From assembly GCF_009911595.1 (NCBI RefSeq), contig NZ_QWKG01000042.1, positions 1 through 36,169 of the forward strand: a stretch of 36,169 nt of DNA, written 5' to 3'. This document shows, one piece after another, positions 15,481 through 23,529 of the stretch (positions are counted from its first letter, which is position 1; every line of letters starts with the position of its first letter). The notes under the pieces were generated by a model that made no database searches, was not told the DNA's origin, and worked only from the letters and a program-made list of their open reading frames with translations. This DNA comes from Colidextribacter sp. OB.20. Lineage in GTDB: Bacteria > Bacillota > Clostridia > Oscillospirales > Oscillospiraceae. The position numbers and the translations under genes were made by a program.

Positions 15481-15763
15481 GGGACGGTTCCCCCTTTCGT
15501 TTTTGCCCCGCCCGGGGCGGAATAGCCAAAACGAAAAGCACAAAAACCACAGGCGCACCGTACTCCCTTCGGGACGGCCCACCTGTGGCTGCACGAATCC
15601 AGGGGGAGAGGAGGGCCCTCTCCGGCTTACCGGCGGCGGGACAGGGACCCGGCCCGTTCCGCCGCCCCTCGTTCGTGGCAGCTCTCCGTTCTCTGGCAAC
15701 TTCGGCCTTTCATTCCAGGTCCCACTTCCTTCCCGATGCAGTATTTATAGTTTCTTTACATCT
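15481..15763 (-). promoter_or_regulatory. Long structured mgtE leader with internal terminator (candidate riboswitch)
   Basis: From the predicted transcription start near 15763 to the ATG the leader is about 283 nt. Several helices can be drawn: CTGCCACGAA (within 15670-15682) with TTCGTGCAG (15588-15598) as a closing stem, and inside it a GGCGGCGG/CCGCCGCC pair and a GAGAGG/CCTCTC pair. Next comes CCACAGG (15582-15588) with CCTGTGG (15547-15553), followed on the minus strand by TTTTTGTGCTTTTCG, a terminator. The closing stem abuts the terminator arm and could compete with it, as in riboswitches. Known M-box sequence landmarks (such as GGTGAGGCTCC) are absent, so it is not a recognisable M-box. 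Confidence 0.55.
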
Positions 15764-15769
15764 TATACT

Positions 15770-15798
15770 ATTGTACCACCCTTTGCCCGATTTGACAA
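15770..15798 (-). promoter_or_regulatory. Promoter of mgtE
   Basis: TTGTCA (minus strand, 15793-15798), 17-base spacer, TACAAT (15770-15775). Confidence 0.7.
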
Positions 15799-15835
15799 GG
15801 GGACAGGCTGTCAATTTTACATCCCCGCCCCACCG

Positions 15836-15880
15836 GGAAAAGAGGAAGCAGGCGGCCGGGCCGAGAGGCCAGCCGCCTGC
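15836..15880 (-). terminator. Terminator of glgP
   Basis: GCAGGCGGC (15848-15856) pairs with GCCGCCTGC (15872-15880), extended by GGCC pairs around a short loop. On the minus strand a TTCCTCTTTTCC tail follows, 18 bases past the glgP stop. Confidence 0.75.
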
Positions 15881-15897
15881 TTTGCGCGTGGAGCAGC

Positions 15898-18345
15898 TTA
15901 TTTCCGGGTGGGCACGTGCCAGATATCCCGGGCGTAATCCCGGATGGAGCGGTCGGCGGCGAAGATGCCCGACCGGGCGATGTTGATGAGGGACATCTGA
16001 TTCCAGAGCCGGCGGTCGCCGTAAGCGGTCAGGGCCCGCTGATGGGCGGCGCAGTAGCTGTCGAAGTCGGCCAGGAGCATATACTCGTCGGCCTGGCTGC
16101 CGCCCTCGCCGAAGAGCAGCCGCTGGGTCAGGTCGGAATAGGACACGCCGTCGCTGAAGCCGGTGGTGAGCTGGTCCAGCACCCGTTTCAGGGCGGGGTT
16201 GTGGAGGTAGATGTCGTGGGGGCGGTAGCCCTCCCGCTTGCGCTGGTTCACCTGCTCGGTGGTCAGGCCGAAGAGGAAGATGTTCTCATCCCCCAGCTGC
16301 TGGTGCATCTCCACGTTGGCGCCGTCCAGGGTGCCGATGGTGAGAGCGCCGTTCATCATGAACTTCATGTTTCCTGTGCCGCTGGCCTCCTTGCCGGCGG
16401 TGGAGATCTGCTCGGAAATCTCGGAGGCGGGCATCAGCTTCTCAGCCAGAGAGACCCGGTAGTTCTCTAAAAAGACCATCTGCAGCTTGTCCTTGCAGAC
16501 AGGGTCGCCGTTGATCTGAGCAGCCAGGGAGTTGATGAGCTGGATGATCTCCTTGGCAATGTGGTAGCCCGGGGCTGCCTTGGCGCCAAAGAGGAAGGTC
16601 TGAGGAGTAAACTCCATGTTGGGGTTGTCCTGGAGCGTCTGGTACAGATGGATGATGTGCAGCACGTTGAGCAGCTGGCGCTTGTACTCGTGCAGGCGCT
16701 TCACCTGGACGTCGAAAATGGCATCAGTATTCAGGATGATGCCGGACTCCCGGGCGACGTAGGAGGCGAAGCGGCGTTTATTCTCCAGCTTGATGGTCTC
16801 CAGGCGCTGGAGGACGGACTGGTCGTCCTTGGACTTCTCAAAATCCCGCAGGGCCTCGGGGTGGAGGAGATAGCGGTCCTCGCCGGCGCAGTCCTTGATG
16901 AGGGCGTCCAGCCTGGGGTTGATCTGAGACAGCCAGCGGCGGTGATCAATGCCGTTGGTCACGTTTTTGAACTTGTTGGGCTCGGCCTGGTAGGCATCCC
17001 GGAATACGTCGCGCTTCAGAATCTCGGAGTGGAGGGCGGATACGCCGTTGATGGCCTGGCAGGCGCAGACGCACAGGTTGGCCATGCGCACCTCGCCCCC
17101 CCAGATGATGGCCATGTGGGCGATCTTGCCCATGTCGCTTCCGTAGCGGCGCTCCAGCTCCTGCTGGTAGCGGGCGGCGATCTCCTTCAGGATCTGCCAG
17201 ATCCGGGGGAGCAGGTCCTCAATGAGCTTCTGGGGCCAGCGCTCCAGCGCCTCGGCCAGGACGGTATGGTTGGTGTAGCAGACAGAGTCGGTGACAATAT
17301 GCCAGGCCTCGTCCCAGCCATAGCCCTCCTGATCCATGAGGATGCGCATCAGCTCGGGAATGACCAGGGTGGGGTGGGTGTCGTTGATCTGGATAACGTG
17401 CTTACGGGCGAAGTTGCGCAGGGTGCCGTACTGGGCCTTGTGCTTACGGGTGATGGACTGGATGGTGGCCGATACGAAGAAGTACTGCTGCTTCAGGCGC
17501 AGGGATTTGCCCTCGTAGTGGTTGTCGTCGGGGTAGAGGACCTTGGCGATGACCTCGGCCATGGCCTGCTGTTCCACCGCCTTGAGGTACTCGCCCCGGG
17601 AGTACAGAGACATGTCCACAGGCAGAGGGCTCTTGGCGTCCCAGAGGCGCAGAGTGTTGGTGTGCTTGGTCTGATAGCCGGCGATCTTCATGTCCCGGGG
17701 GATGGCCAGCACCGCAGTGTAGCCCACGTGCTCCGGGTGGTTGACCCCATGCTCGTCCCAGCTGTCCACAATCTGGCCGCCGAAGCGGACCTCCTCGGTC
17801 TCCTCCATCTTGGGAATCAGCCAGGCGTCGCCCAGACCCAGCCAGTTGTCGGCCAGCTCCACCTGCTTGCCCTCCACGATCTTCTGCTTGAAGATGCCCA
17901 GCTCGTAGCAGATGGAGTAGCCGGTGGCGGGAATCTCCAGGGTGGTCATGGAGTCCAGGTAGCAGGCGGCCAGACGGCCCAGACCGCCGTTGCCCAGGCC
18001 GGCGTCGGGCTCGGACTCAAACAGGTCGGAGGCGGAGAAGCCCATGTCCTCCAGAACCTCTCTCAGAGTGTCCAGGAGCCCCAGGTTATAGGCGTTCTTC
18101 TCCAGAGAGCGGCCCATGAGGAACTCCAGAGACAGATAGTGGACCTGCCGCTGCTGCTTCTCCCAGATCTCATTGTTGGTGGCCATGCGGTGGCGGGACA
18201 TGATATCCCGCAGGACCAGGGCGCAGGCCTTGAACATGTGGTTGTTGTTGGCCGTCTCTACAGTGCAGCCAAAGTTGCGCTGGAGCTTGCCGGTGATCAT
18301 TTCGGTCAGCTGCTCCTTGGTGTATTCGGGTGTATATTGATCCAT
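15898..18345 (-). CDS. glgP: Glycogen/maltodextrin phosphorylase
   Basis: Releases glucose-1-phosphate from the ends of glycogen using phosphate and pyridoxal phosphate. 815 residues, normal for the family. Seen: the N-terminal YLSLEFLMGRSLEKNAYNLG and EPDAGLGNGGLGRLAACYLD segments, QINDTHPTLVIPELMR in the middle, and the PLP site KEASGTGNMKFMMNGALTIG around residue 650, where the lysine in TGNMKF holds the cofactor. The start at 18345 has GGAGGT about 7 bases upstream. It has its own promoter and terminator, so it can be regulated apart from the synthesis genes. Confidence 0.97.
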   Translation of the reverse strand: MDQYTPEYTKEQLTEMITGKLQRNFGCTVETANNNHMFKACALVLRDIMSRHRMATNNEIWEKQQRQVHYLSLEFLMGRSLEKNAYNLGLLDTLREVLEDMGFSASDLFESEPDAGLGNGGLGRLAACYLDSMTTLEIPATGYSICYELGIFKQKIVEGKQVELADNWLGLGDAWLIPKMEETEEVRFGGQIVDSWDEHGVNHPEHVGYTAVLAIPRDMKIAGYQTKHTNTLRLWDAKSPLPVDMSLYSRGEYLKAVEQQAMAEVIAKVLYPDDNHYEGKSLRLKQQYFFVSATIQSITRKHKAQYGTLRNFARKHVIQINDTHPTLVIPELMRILMDQEGYGWDEAWHIVTDSVCYTNHTVLAEALERWPQKLIEDLLPRIWQILKEIAARYQQELERRYGSDMGKIAHMAIIWGGEVRMANLCVCACQAINGVSALHSEILKRDVFRDAYQAEPNKFKNVTNGIDHRRWLSQINPRLDALIKDCAGEDRYLLHPEALRDFEKSKDDQSVLQRLETIKLENKRRFASYVARESGIILNTDAIFDVQVKRLHEYKRQLLNVLHIIHLYQTLQDNPNMEFTPQTFLFGAKAAPGYHIAKEIIQLINSLAAQINGDPVCKDKLQMVFLENYRVSLAEKLMPASEISEQISTAGKEASGTGNMKFMMNGALTIGTLDGANVEMHQQLGDENIFLFGLTTEQVNQRKREGYRPHDIYLHNPALKRVLDQLTTGFSDGVSYSDLTQRLLFGEGGSQADEYMLLADFDSYCAAHQRALTAYGDRRLWNQMSLINIARSGIFAADRSIRDYARDIWHVPTRK

Positions 18346-18377
18346 AACAGTACCTCCTGTATGTTTTTGCAGACAGA

Positions 18378-18394
18378 AAGAAGCTAAGCTTCTT
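18378..18394. promoter_or_regulatory. Inverted repeat in the glgP leader
   Basis: AAGAAGC-TAA-GCTTCTT lies 12-28 bases downstream of the -10 element, a possible operator or small leader hairpin for glgP. Confidence 0.35.
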
Positions 18395-18405
18395 GACAAA
18401 CTAGT

Positions 18406-18434
18406 ATTTTACCAGATTTTTAGAGAAGCGTCAA
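18406..18434 (-). promoter_or_regulatory. Promoter of glgP
   Basis: TTGACG (minus strand, 18429-18434), 17-base spacer, TAAAAT (18406-18411). Confidence 0.75.
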
Positions 18435-18489
18435 CAATCGGAGCGGAGGAAAATGGGGAGGATTTTACGGAACGGTCTATCAGGCAGGG

Positions 18490-18522
18490 ACAAAACAAGC
18501 CCCGTCCAAATGGACGGGGCTT
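18490..18522 (-). terminator. Terminator of the secreted-protein gene
   Basis: AAGCCCCGTCC (18497-18507), 4-base loop, complement 18512-18522. On the minus strand followed by TGTTTTGTCC. Confidence 0.8.
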
Positions 18523-18541
18523 GGAGAAGGAAACTAGAAAC

Positions 18542-19423
18542 TTATCCACTATGGACAGCCAGATATTTAGTAACACTGTCGTAAAAGTTTTCTACTATTT
18601 GCGTACTACCGTCAGAATAATGTATTTTTAGGTTCCATTTTTCGTTATGGGGAGTGACATAGCCTAAATGTTCAGAGGGATCTGAACCTGGCTTATGACA
18701 CCATGTTCCAGTGCTCGTTTGAAGCCAAAAATGATAATCCCATTGATCTAAATGTTGTCCGTTATTAAGGGAAATAATACGATTGCCAACCCTGCACGCA
18801 ATGCGCCACTCATCAGAATTTATTGAAGCAGTATTTGAAGAAATTGACCTAGCCCATCCATTAAATGCAGCAGCCATATCATTATTTACTCTCGACGAAA
18901 CAGTGGTCACATTATCTCCCCAAGAGACAGAACCGATTGAAAGTGATCCAGGATTGTATGAGCGAGAATAAACACCGATTGCATACGAATAGCAATTTGG
19001 TACTTTTCCACTTTGGGAAGAGTATGGCCAAGCAACTCCATAAGAAGATGTTGCATAAGGAGAAACTGCTCCTCTTGTCTCAAGGGAAGCAATTTCTGAT
19101 TCAGATACAGGGGGTATGTTTATTGCGTTCAACTGAGAAAGAAATGGAACAGCCAGAATTGCATCTCCGTCTACATCTGTTATCAATGTGGCACCCTGTG
19201 CAATTCGTTCTGCGGCCTTTTCTGCGCTGATAATGCGGACCGGATATATGTTCTGCAGCTGGGGGTACCGCTCTAATGCTTCGACCAGTGTTATATCCGG
19301 GGGAAGCTGTGACAAAGTAATGGGAGTATTTTCGGCGTAATAGTCATAATCGGCAAGTGCGGGAATACAGAGCAAGGAAAAAACGAGGGCAAAACATACA
19401 AAGCGTTTCATTCGTTTAAACAT
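18542..19423 (-). CDS. Secreted protein with cysteine-peptidase-like motifs
   Basis: A 293-residue exported protein. Residues 1-24 form a signal peptide (basic start, FVCFALVFSLLCIP core, ALA cleavage site). The mature C-terminal half has NCYSYAIG with Cys144, then DYHFWLQT with His231 and a TGTWCHKPG segment; the Cys-then-His spacing and the YHFW/HKPG block look like a papain-like or NlpC-like fold seen in some secreted bacterial proteins. This is a pattern judgement, not a proven family. A GGAGAG site supports the start at 19423. It has its own consensus promoter and terminator and is markedly more AT-rich than the glycogen genes on both sides, which suggests later insertion. Confidence 0.85.
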   Translation of the reverse strand: MFKRMKRFVCFALVFSLLCIPALADYDYYAENTPITLSQLPPDITLVEALERYPQLQNIYPVRIISAEKAAERIAQGATLITDVDGDAILAVPFLSQLNAINIPPVSESEIASLETRGAVSPYATSSYGVAWPYSSQSGKVPNCYSYAIGVYSRSYNPGSLSIGSVSWGDNVTTVSSRVNNDMAAAFNGWARSISSNTASINSDEWRIACRVGNRIISLNNGQHLDQWDYHFWLQTSTGTWCHKPGSDPSEHLGYVTPHNEKWNLKIHYSDGSTQIVENFYDSVTKYLAVHSG

Positions 19424-19445
19424 TACTTCTCTCCTTTCTGAATCC

Positions 19446-19464
19446 GTGAATGTGCTTCATTCAC
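19446..19464. promoter_or_regulatory. Inverted repeat in the leader of the secreted-protein gene
   Basis: GTGAATG-TGCTT-CATTCAC lies between the predicted transcription start and the ribosome site. It is a possible operator or leader hairpin. Confidence 0.35.
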
Positions 19465-19493
19465 TATACATGACTAACTAATGGTACAGATAT

Positions 19494-19522
19494 AATATAC
19501 AATATTTAAAAGGAAATGTCAA
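19494..19522 (-). promoter_or_regulatory. Promoter of the secreted-protein gene
   Basis: TTGACA (minus strand, 19517-19522), 17-base spacer, TATATT (19494-19499). A near-perfect strong promoter placed just past the glgA stop. Confidence 0.8.
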
Positions 19523-19541
19523 GGCCATTTAGCGATAATAG

Positions 19542-20981
19542 TTACAAGCGCTGATAGATATCCAGATACTGCCTGGCGGAGTTCTTCCAGGAGAAGTCGG
19601 CGGTCATGCCCTCCTTTTGCAGGCCGCGCCAGGCCTTCTTGTCGGTGTTGTACAGGTCCACAGCCTCCCGCAGGACCCAGATCATATCGCCGGCGTTGAT
19701 GTTGGTGAAGGTGAAGCCCCGGCCGGTGCCCTCGAACTTGTTGTAGGGGGTGACGCTGTCCTTCAGGCCGCCGGTCTCCCGGACCACGGGGATGGTGCCG
19801 AAGCGCATGGCGATCATCTGGCTCAGGCCGCAGGGCTCGGAGACAGAGGGCATGAGGAAGATATCAGCTCCAGCGTAGATCATGTTGGACAGGGGTGCGG
19901 AGTAGGTCAGCTGGGCGGAGAAACGGCCGGGATACTGGCTCTGAGCGTGGCGGAAGGCCTCCTCATACTGCCAGTCGCCGGTGCCCAGGACCACCATCTG
20001 CACGCCCTTGGTGCCCAGACCCATGATCTCGTGGAGGGCGTCGGTGACCAGGGAGAAGCCCTTGTGGCCCACCAGCCGGGAGACGCAGGCGATGAGGGGC
20101 ACATCCGGGTCTTCCTGGAGACCCACCGCCTTTTGCAGGGCGGCTTTGCAGGCGGCCTTACCCTTTACGGGAGCTTTCGCGGTGAAGTTGGCGGCCAGAC
20201 CCTCCATCTTGACAGGATCATAGAGCGCCACATCAATGCCGTTGAGGATGCCCTCCAGCTTGCCGCTCTGCTGGTTGATGACCCCGTCCAGGCCGTGGGC
20301 GTAGAAGGGGGTGCGCAGCTCCTGGGCGTAGGTGGGGGAGACGGTGGTGACAAAGTTGGAGGACATAATGGCCCCCTTCATCAGGTTTACATCCCGGTGA
20401 TAGGCCAGCATCCCCTCATTGAAGTAGCTGCGGTCCAGGCCGATGACGTCCTGGAGGACCTGGTCGCCGTAGCGGCCCTGATACTCGATGTTGTGGATGG
20501 TGTAGACGCTCCTGGCTCCGGCCAGCTGGGGAATGCGGTATTTCTCCTCCAGGAGGTAGACGGGGACCAGGGCGGTCTGCCAGTCGTTGCAGTGGATGAT
20601 ATCCGGGGCCCAGTCCAGCTGGCCCGGGGTCTCGATGACGGCGCGGGAGAAGTAGGCGAAGCGCTCGCAGTCGTCAAAATGGCCGTACAGCTGCCAGCGC
20701 TTGAAGTAATACTCGTTGTCCACGAACCAGAAGGTGACGCCCTGGTGCTCCAGCTCAAAGAGGCCGCAGTAGACCTGCCGCCAGGCCAGTGTCACGTTGA
20801 AGTATTTCAGGAAGGTCATCTTGGCCCGCCAGTCCTCGCCGATGCCCTCGTAGAGGGGGAGGATCACCTTGACCTCGTGGCCCTCGGCCGCCAGAGCCTG
20901 GGGCAGGGAGCCGGCCACGTCGGCCAGTCCGCCGGTTTTGATGAAGGGGGCCGCCTCGGAGGTCGCAAACAAGATTTTCAT
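19542..20981 (-). CDS. glgA: Glycogen synthase (ADP-glucose type)
   Basis: Adds glucose from ADP-glucose to growing alpha-1,4-glucan chains. 479 residues, GT-B fold, family GT5. The N-terminal KTGGLADVAGSLPQAL at residue 15 onward contains the ADP-glucose-binding lysine; HCNDWQTALVPVYL and YTIHNIEYQGRY follow; the C-terminal domain has SRLVGHKGF and PSVSEPCGLSQMIAMRFG with the catalytic-site glutamate region. It lies 148 bases after glgD, the gap holding a dispersed inverted repeat, so it is probably still in the glgB-C-D-A transcript. Confidence 0.97.
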   Translation of the reverse strand: MKILFATSEAAPFIKTGGLADVAGSLPQALAAEGHEVKVILPLYEGIGEDWRAKMTFLKYFNVTLAWRQVYCGLFELEHQGVTFWFVDNEYYFKRWQLYGHFDDCERFAYFSRAVIETPGQLDWAPDIIHCNDWQTALVPVYLLEEKYRIPQLAGARSVYTIHNIEYQGRYGDQVLQDVIGLDRSYFNEGMLAYHRDVNLMKGAIMSSNFVTTVSPTYAQELRTPFYAHGLDGVINQQSGKLEGILNGIDVALYDPVKMEGLAANFTAKAPVKGKAACKAALQKAVGLQEDPDVPLIACVSRLVGHKGFSLVTDALHEIMGLGTKGVQMVVLGTGDWQYEEAFRHAQSQYPGRFSAQLTYSAPLSNMIYAGADIFLMPSVSEPCGLSQMIAMRFGTIPVVRETGGLKDSVTPYNKFEGTGRGFTFTNINAGDMIWVLREAVDLYNTDKKAWRGLQKEGMTADFSWKNSARQYLDIYQRL

Positions 20982-21006
20982 AAATTAGTCCTCTTTTCGG
21001 TTGTTA

Positions 21007-21108
21007 GTAGGGGGCGGCCTCCGGGCCGCCCCGCCGTCCCGGGGTGGGGACGGCAGCAGGGAAAGCGGTTTTACTTAGGAACGGGGCGGCACAGAGGCCG
21101 CCCCCTAC
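21007..21108. repeat. Inverted repeat pair between glgA and glgD
   Basis: Perfect 15-base arms GTAGGGGGCGGCCTC (21007-21021) and complement (21094-21108) flank 72 bases that are themselves rich in GC hairpins. Resembles the GTAGGGCG-type dispersed repeats at 31235 and 34701. Confidence 0.65.
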
Positions 21109-21129
21109 GGGTGGATGTTACGTGAAAAA

Positions 21130-22245
21130 TCAGACGACAGAGCCCTTGGCAATGGCCAGGGGATAGGTGAGGTGGCCCATGAGCATACGGCCCTCATTGA
21201 CGGTGACGTCCTTGTCGGTGATGACATAGGACAAGGAGGCCCCCGCCTTGACCACCGTGCCCTGCATGAGCACACTGTTGGACACCTTGGCGCCCTTTTC
21301 CACGATGACGCCCCGGGAGAGGATGGAGTTCTCCACCTCGCCCTCGATATAGCAGCCATCGGACACCAGGGAGTATTTGGAGACCGACTCGGGCCCGTAG
21401 TAGGTGGAGGGGTTGGACTGGTCCTTGGTGCGGATGGGACGGGCGGGGTTGAACAGGTCGGCCCGGACGGCGGGGTCCAGCAGGTCGTGGGAGCGCTGGA
21501 AGTAATCGCCCACCGACTGGAAGCGGGCCACATAGCCCTTGTGGACATAGGGGACGATTTTCAGAGACTTCAGGCGGGGCTGAAGAACGCCGCGGCTGAA
21601 GTTGTACACGTCGTGGGCGGAGCAGTAGTTCACCATGTCCAGCAGAAGCTTCTTGGACAGGATGTACACCTCCAGGGACTCCAGCGCCTTGTCGGCGGTG
21701 GTGGGGTGGACCGAAAGATCGGTGACCCGGCCCTCGGCGCTGACCTCCACATATTCGGAGAACTGAGGGGCGCCCCGCAGGGTGGGAGTGCACACCATGG
21801 TGATGTCTGCCCCGGAGTTCAGGTGCTGCTCAAAGACCTGACTGACGGGCAGGTTGATGGCCTGATCGCCCCAGGCCAGGATGACATAGTCCTGACGGAT
21901 GTCCTCCAGATAGTCGGCCACACCGGACAGGGCCTCCATATTGCCCCGGTACTCGCCATGGCCCAGCTCCGCGTAGCTGAAGGGGGGCAGGATGCGCAGG
22001 CCGCCGTGCTTGCGGCTCAGCTCCCAATCCTTGCCGGAGCCCAGGTGGTCCAGCAGAGACTGATAGCTCTGGTGCACCACCAGGCCAACGTCGGTAATGC
22101 CGGCGTTGACATAGCTGGAGAGCATAAAGTCGATGAGGCGGTACCGGCCGCCGAAGGGGACGGAGCAGGTGTTGCGGTGGCGGGTCAGCTCACCCAGATT
22201 GGCGTCGGAGCGGTACGCGAACAAAATTCCATGCAGGTCATTCAT
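21130..22245 (-). CDS. glgD: Glucose-1-phosphate adenylyltransferase regulatory subunit GlgD
   Basis: Partner of GlgC in Firmicutes. 371 residues, nucleotidyltransferase fold followed by a left-handed beta-helix of hexapeptide repeats (about 270-371, with [20 protein letters not shown]). The catalytic GGxGxRL loop of GlgC is replaced by a [13 protein letters not shown] stretch, so it is probably non-catalytic and modulates GlgC activity (established for GlgD proteins). The ATG overlaps the glgC stop by 4 bases (ATGA), so the two are translationally coupled. Confidence 0.95.
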   Translation of the reverse strand: MNDLHGILFAYRSDANLGELTRHRNTCSVPFGGRYRLIDFMLSSYVNAGITDVGLVVHQSYQSLLDHLGSGKDWELSRKHGGLRILPPFSYAELGHGEYRGNMEALSGVADYLEDIRQDYVILAWGDQAINLPVSQVFEQHLNSGADITMVCTPTLRGAPQFSEYVEVSAEGRVTDLSVHPTTADKALESLEVYILSKKLLLDMVNYCSAHDVYNFSRGVLQPRLKSLKIVPYVHKGYVARFQSVGDYFQRSHDLLDPAVRADLFNPARPIRTKDQSNPSTYYGPESVSKYSLVSDGCYIEGEVENSILSRGVIVEKGAKVSNSVLMQGTVVKAGASLSYVITDKDVTVNEGRMLMGHLTYPLAIAKGSVV

Positions 22246-23450
22246 GCCCGCTCACCTCCCTTCACATCTTCACGAATCATGGCCTTGGGCGAGACCGCGG
22301 CCTTTTCGCCCACGTTGACTCCGCTGGCTACCACGGCGATGCCCCAGTCCTCGCTGCCGTCAGGGGCGGAGCCCACAACGGCCTCGGGGCCGATGGTGGC
22401 GTTCTCCGCCACGATGGAGTAGTGAACCTTGGCCCCCGCCTTGACGGTGGCGCCGGGCATGAGGATGGAGTACTGGATGTCGGCCCCTTGTTCCACGGTG
22501 ACCGAGTTGAACAGAACTGAGTTGGCCACAGTGCCGTCCACCTGGCTGCCGCCGGTGACCAGAGAGTGAGAGATGGAGGCGTCGGGCCCGGTGACATGGG
22601 GGGGCTTGATGGGCGTGCGGGCGTAGATGGGCCAGCTCTCGTCGTACATGTCCAGGCCGCTGTTCCGGGACAGCAGGTCCATGTTGGCGTCCCAAAGAGA
22701 GTCGATGGTGCCTACATCCTTCCAGTAGCCCGCGAAGCGGTAGGCCATCAGCTTCTCGCCGGCGTTCAGCATGTTGGGGATGATGTTCTTGCCGAAGTCG
22801 TTGGAGGAATTGGGGTCGGCCTCGTCGTCGATGAGATATTTGCGCAGCTTGGACCAGGTGAATACATAGATGCCCATGGAGGCCAGGTTGCTCTTGGGCT
22901 GGGGGGGCTTCTCCTCAAACTCGTAGACCTTGTCGTCGGCCTCCACGTTCAGAATGCCGAAGCGCTTGGCCTCATCCATGGTGACCTCCAGCACCGAGAT
23001 GGTGCAGGCCGCCTGGGACTTCTTGTGGAAGGTGACCATCTCGGAGTAGTCCATCTTATAGATGTGGTCGCCGGACAGAACCACTACGTACTCGGGGTCA
23101 TACATATCCAGAAAGCCGATGTTCTGGTAGATGGCGTTGGCGGTGCCCTTGTACCAGCTGCCCTTCTCGCCCTCGCCCAGGTAGGGGGGGAGGATGTGAA
23201 CGCCGCCGTCAGACCGGTCCAGGTCCCAGGGCTGGCCGTTGCCCAGATAGCTGTTCAGCTCCAGGGGGCGGTACTGGGTGAGGACGCCCACCGTGTCGAT
23301 GCCGGAGTTGACGCAGTTGGAAAGGGGAAAATCAATAATACGGTACTTCCCGCCGAAGGGGACAGCGGGCTTTGCCACGTTGCTGGTCAGGGCATAGAGA
23401 CGGCTTCCCTGGCCGCCGGCCAGCAGCATGGCGACGACTTCTTTTTTCAT
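22242..23450 (-). CDS. glgC: Glucose-1-phosphate adenylyltransferase
   Basis: Makes ADP-glucose from ATP and glucose-1-phosphate, the committed step of glycogen synthesis. 402 residues. The N-terminal [15 protein letters not shown] nucleotide loop, [20 protein letters not shown], and later [16 protein letters not shown] and [12 protein letters not shown] are typical, followed by a beta-helix domain with hexapeptide repeats. The start at 23450 has AGAGGTG 6 bases upstream; a GTG three codons earlier overlaps that site. Between glgB and glgD in the operon. Confidence 0.97.
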   Translation of the reverse strand: MKKEVVAMLLAGGQGSRLYALTSNVAKPAVPFGGKYRIIDFPLSNCVNSGIDTVGVLTQYRPLELNSYLGNGQPWDLDRSDGGVHILPPYLGEGEKGSWYKGTANAIYQNIGFLDMYDPEYVVVLSGDHIYKMDYSEMVTFHKKSQAACTISVLEVTMDEAKRFGILNVEADDKVYEFEEKPPQPKSNLASMGIYVFTWSKLRKYLIDDEADPNSSNDFGKNIIPNMLNAGEKLMAYRFAGYWKDVGTIDSLWDANMDLLSRNSGLDMYDESWPIYARTPIKPPHVTGPDASISHSLVTGGSQVDGTVANSVLFNSVTVEQGADIQYSILMPGATVKAGAKVHYSIVAENATIGPEAVVGSAPDGSEDWGIAVVASGVNVGEKAAVSPKAMIREDVKGGERA

Positions 23451-23529
23451 GGTATTCACCTCTTACTTTTGTTGGGGTGCGATGGCATCTATAGGGATCG
23501 GGGCCCGGGGCCCCGAGAGTGCCCTGAGG

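Noticed and set aside
15481-15763. M-box (Mg2+) riboswitch before mgtE
   Set aside because: Structure is present but the conserved M-box sequence landmarks are not, so I report it only as an unclassified leader.
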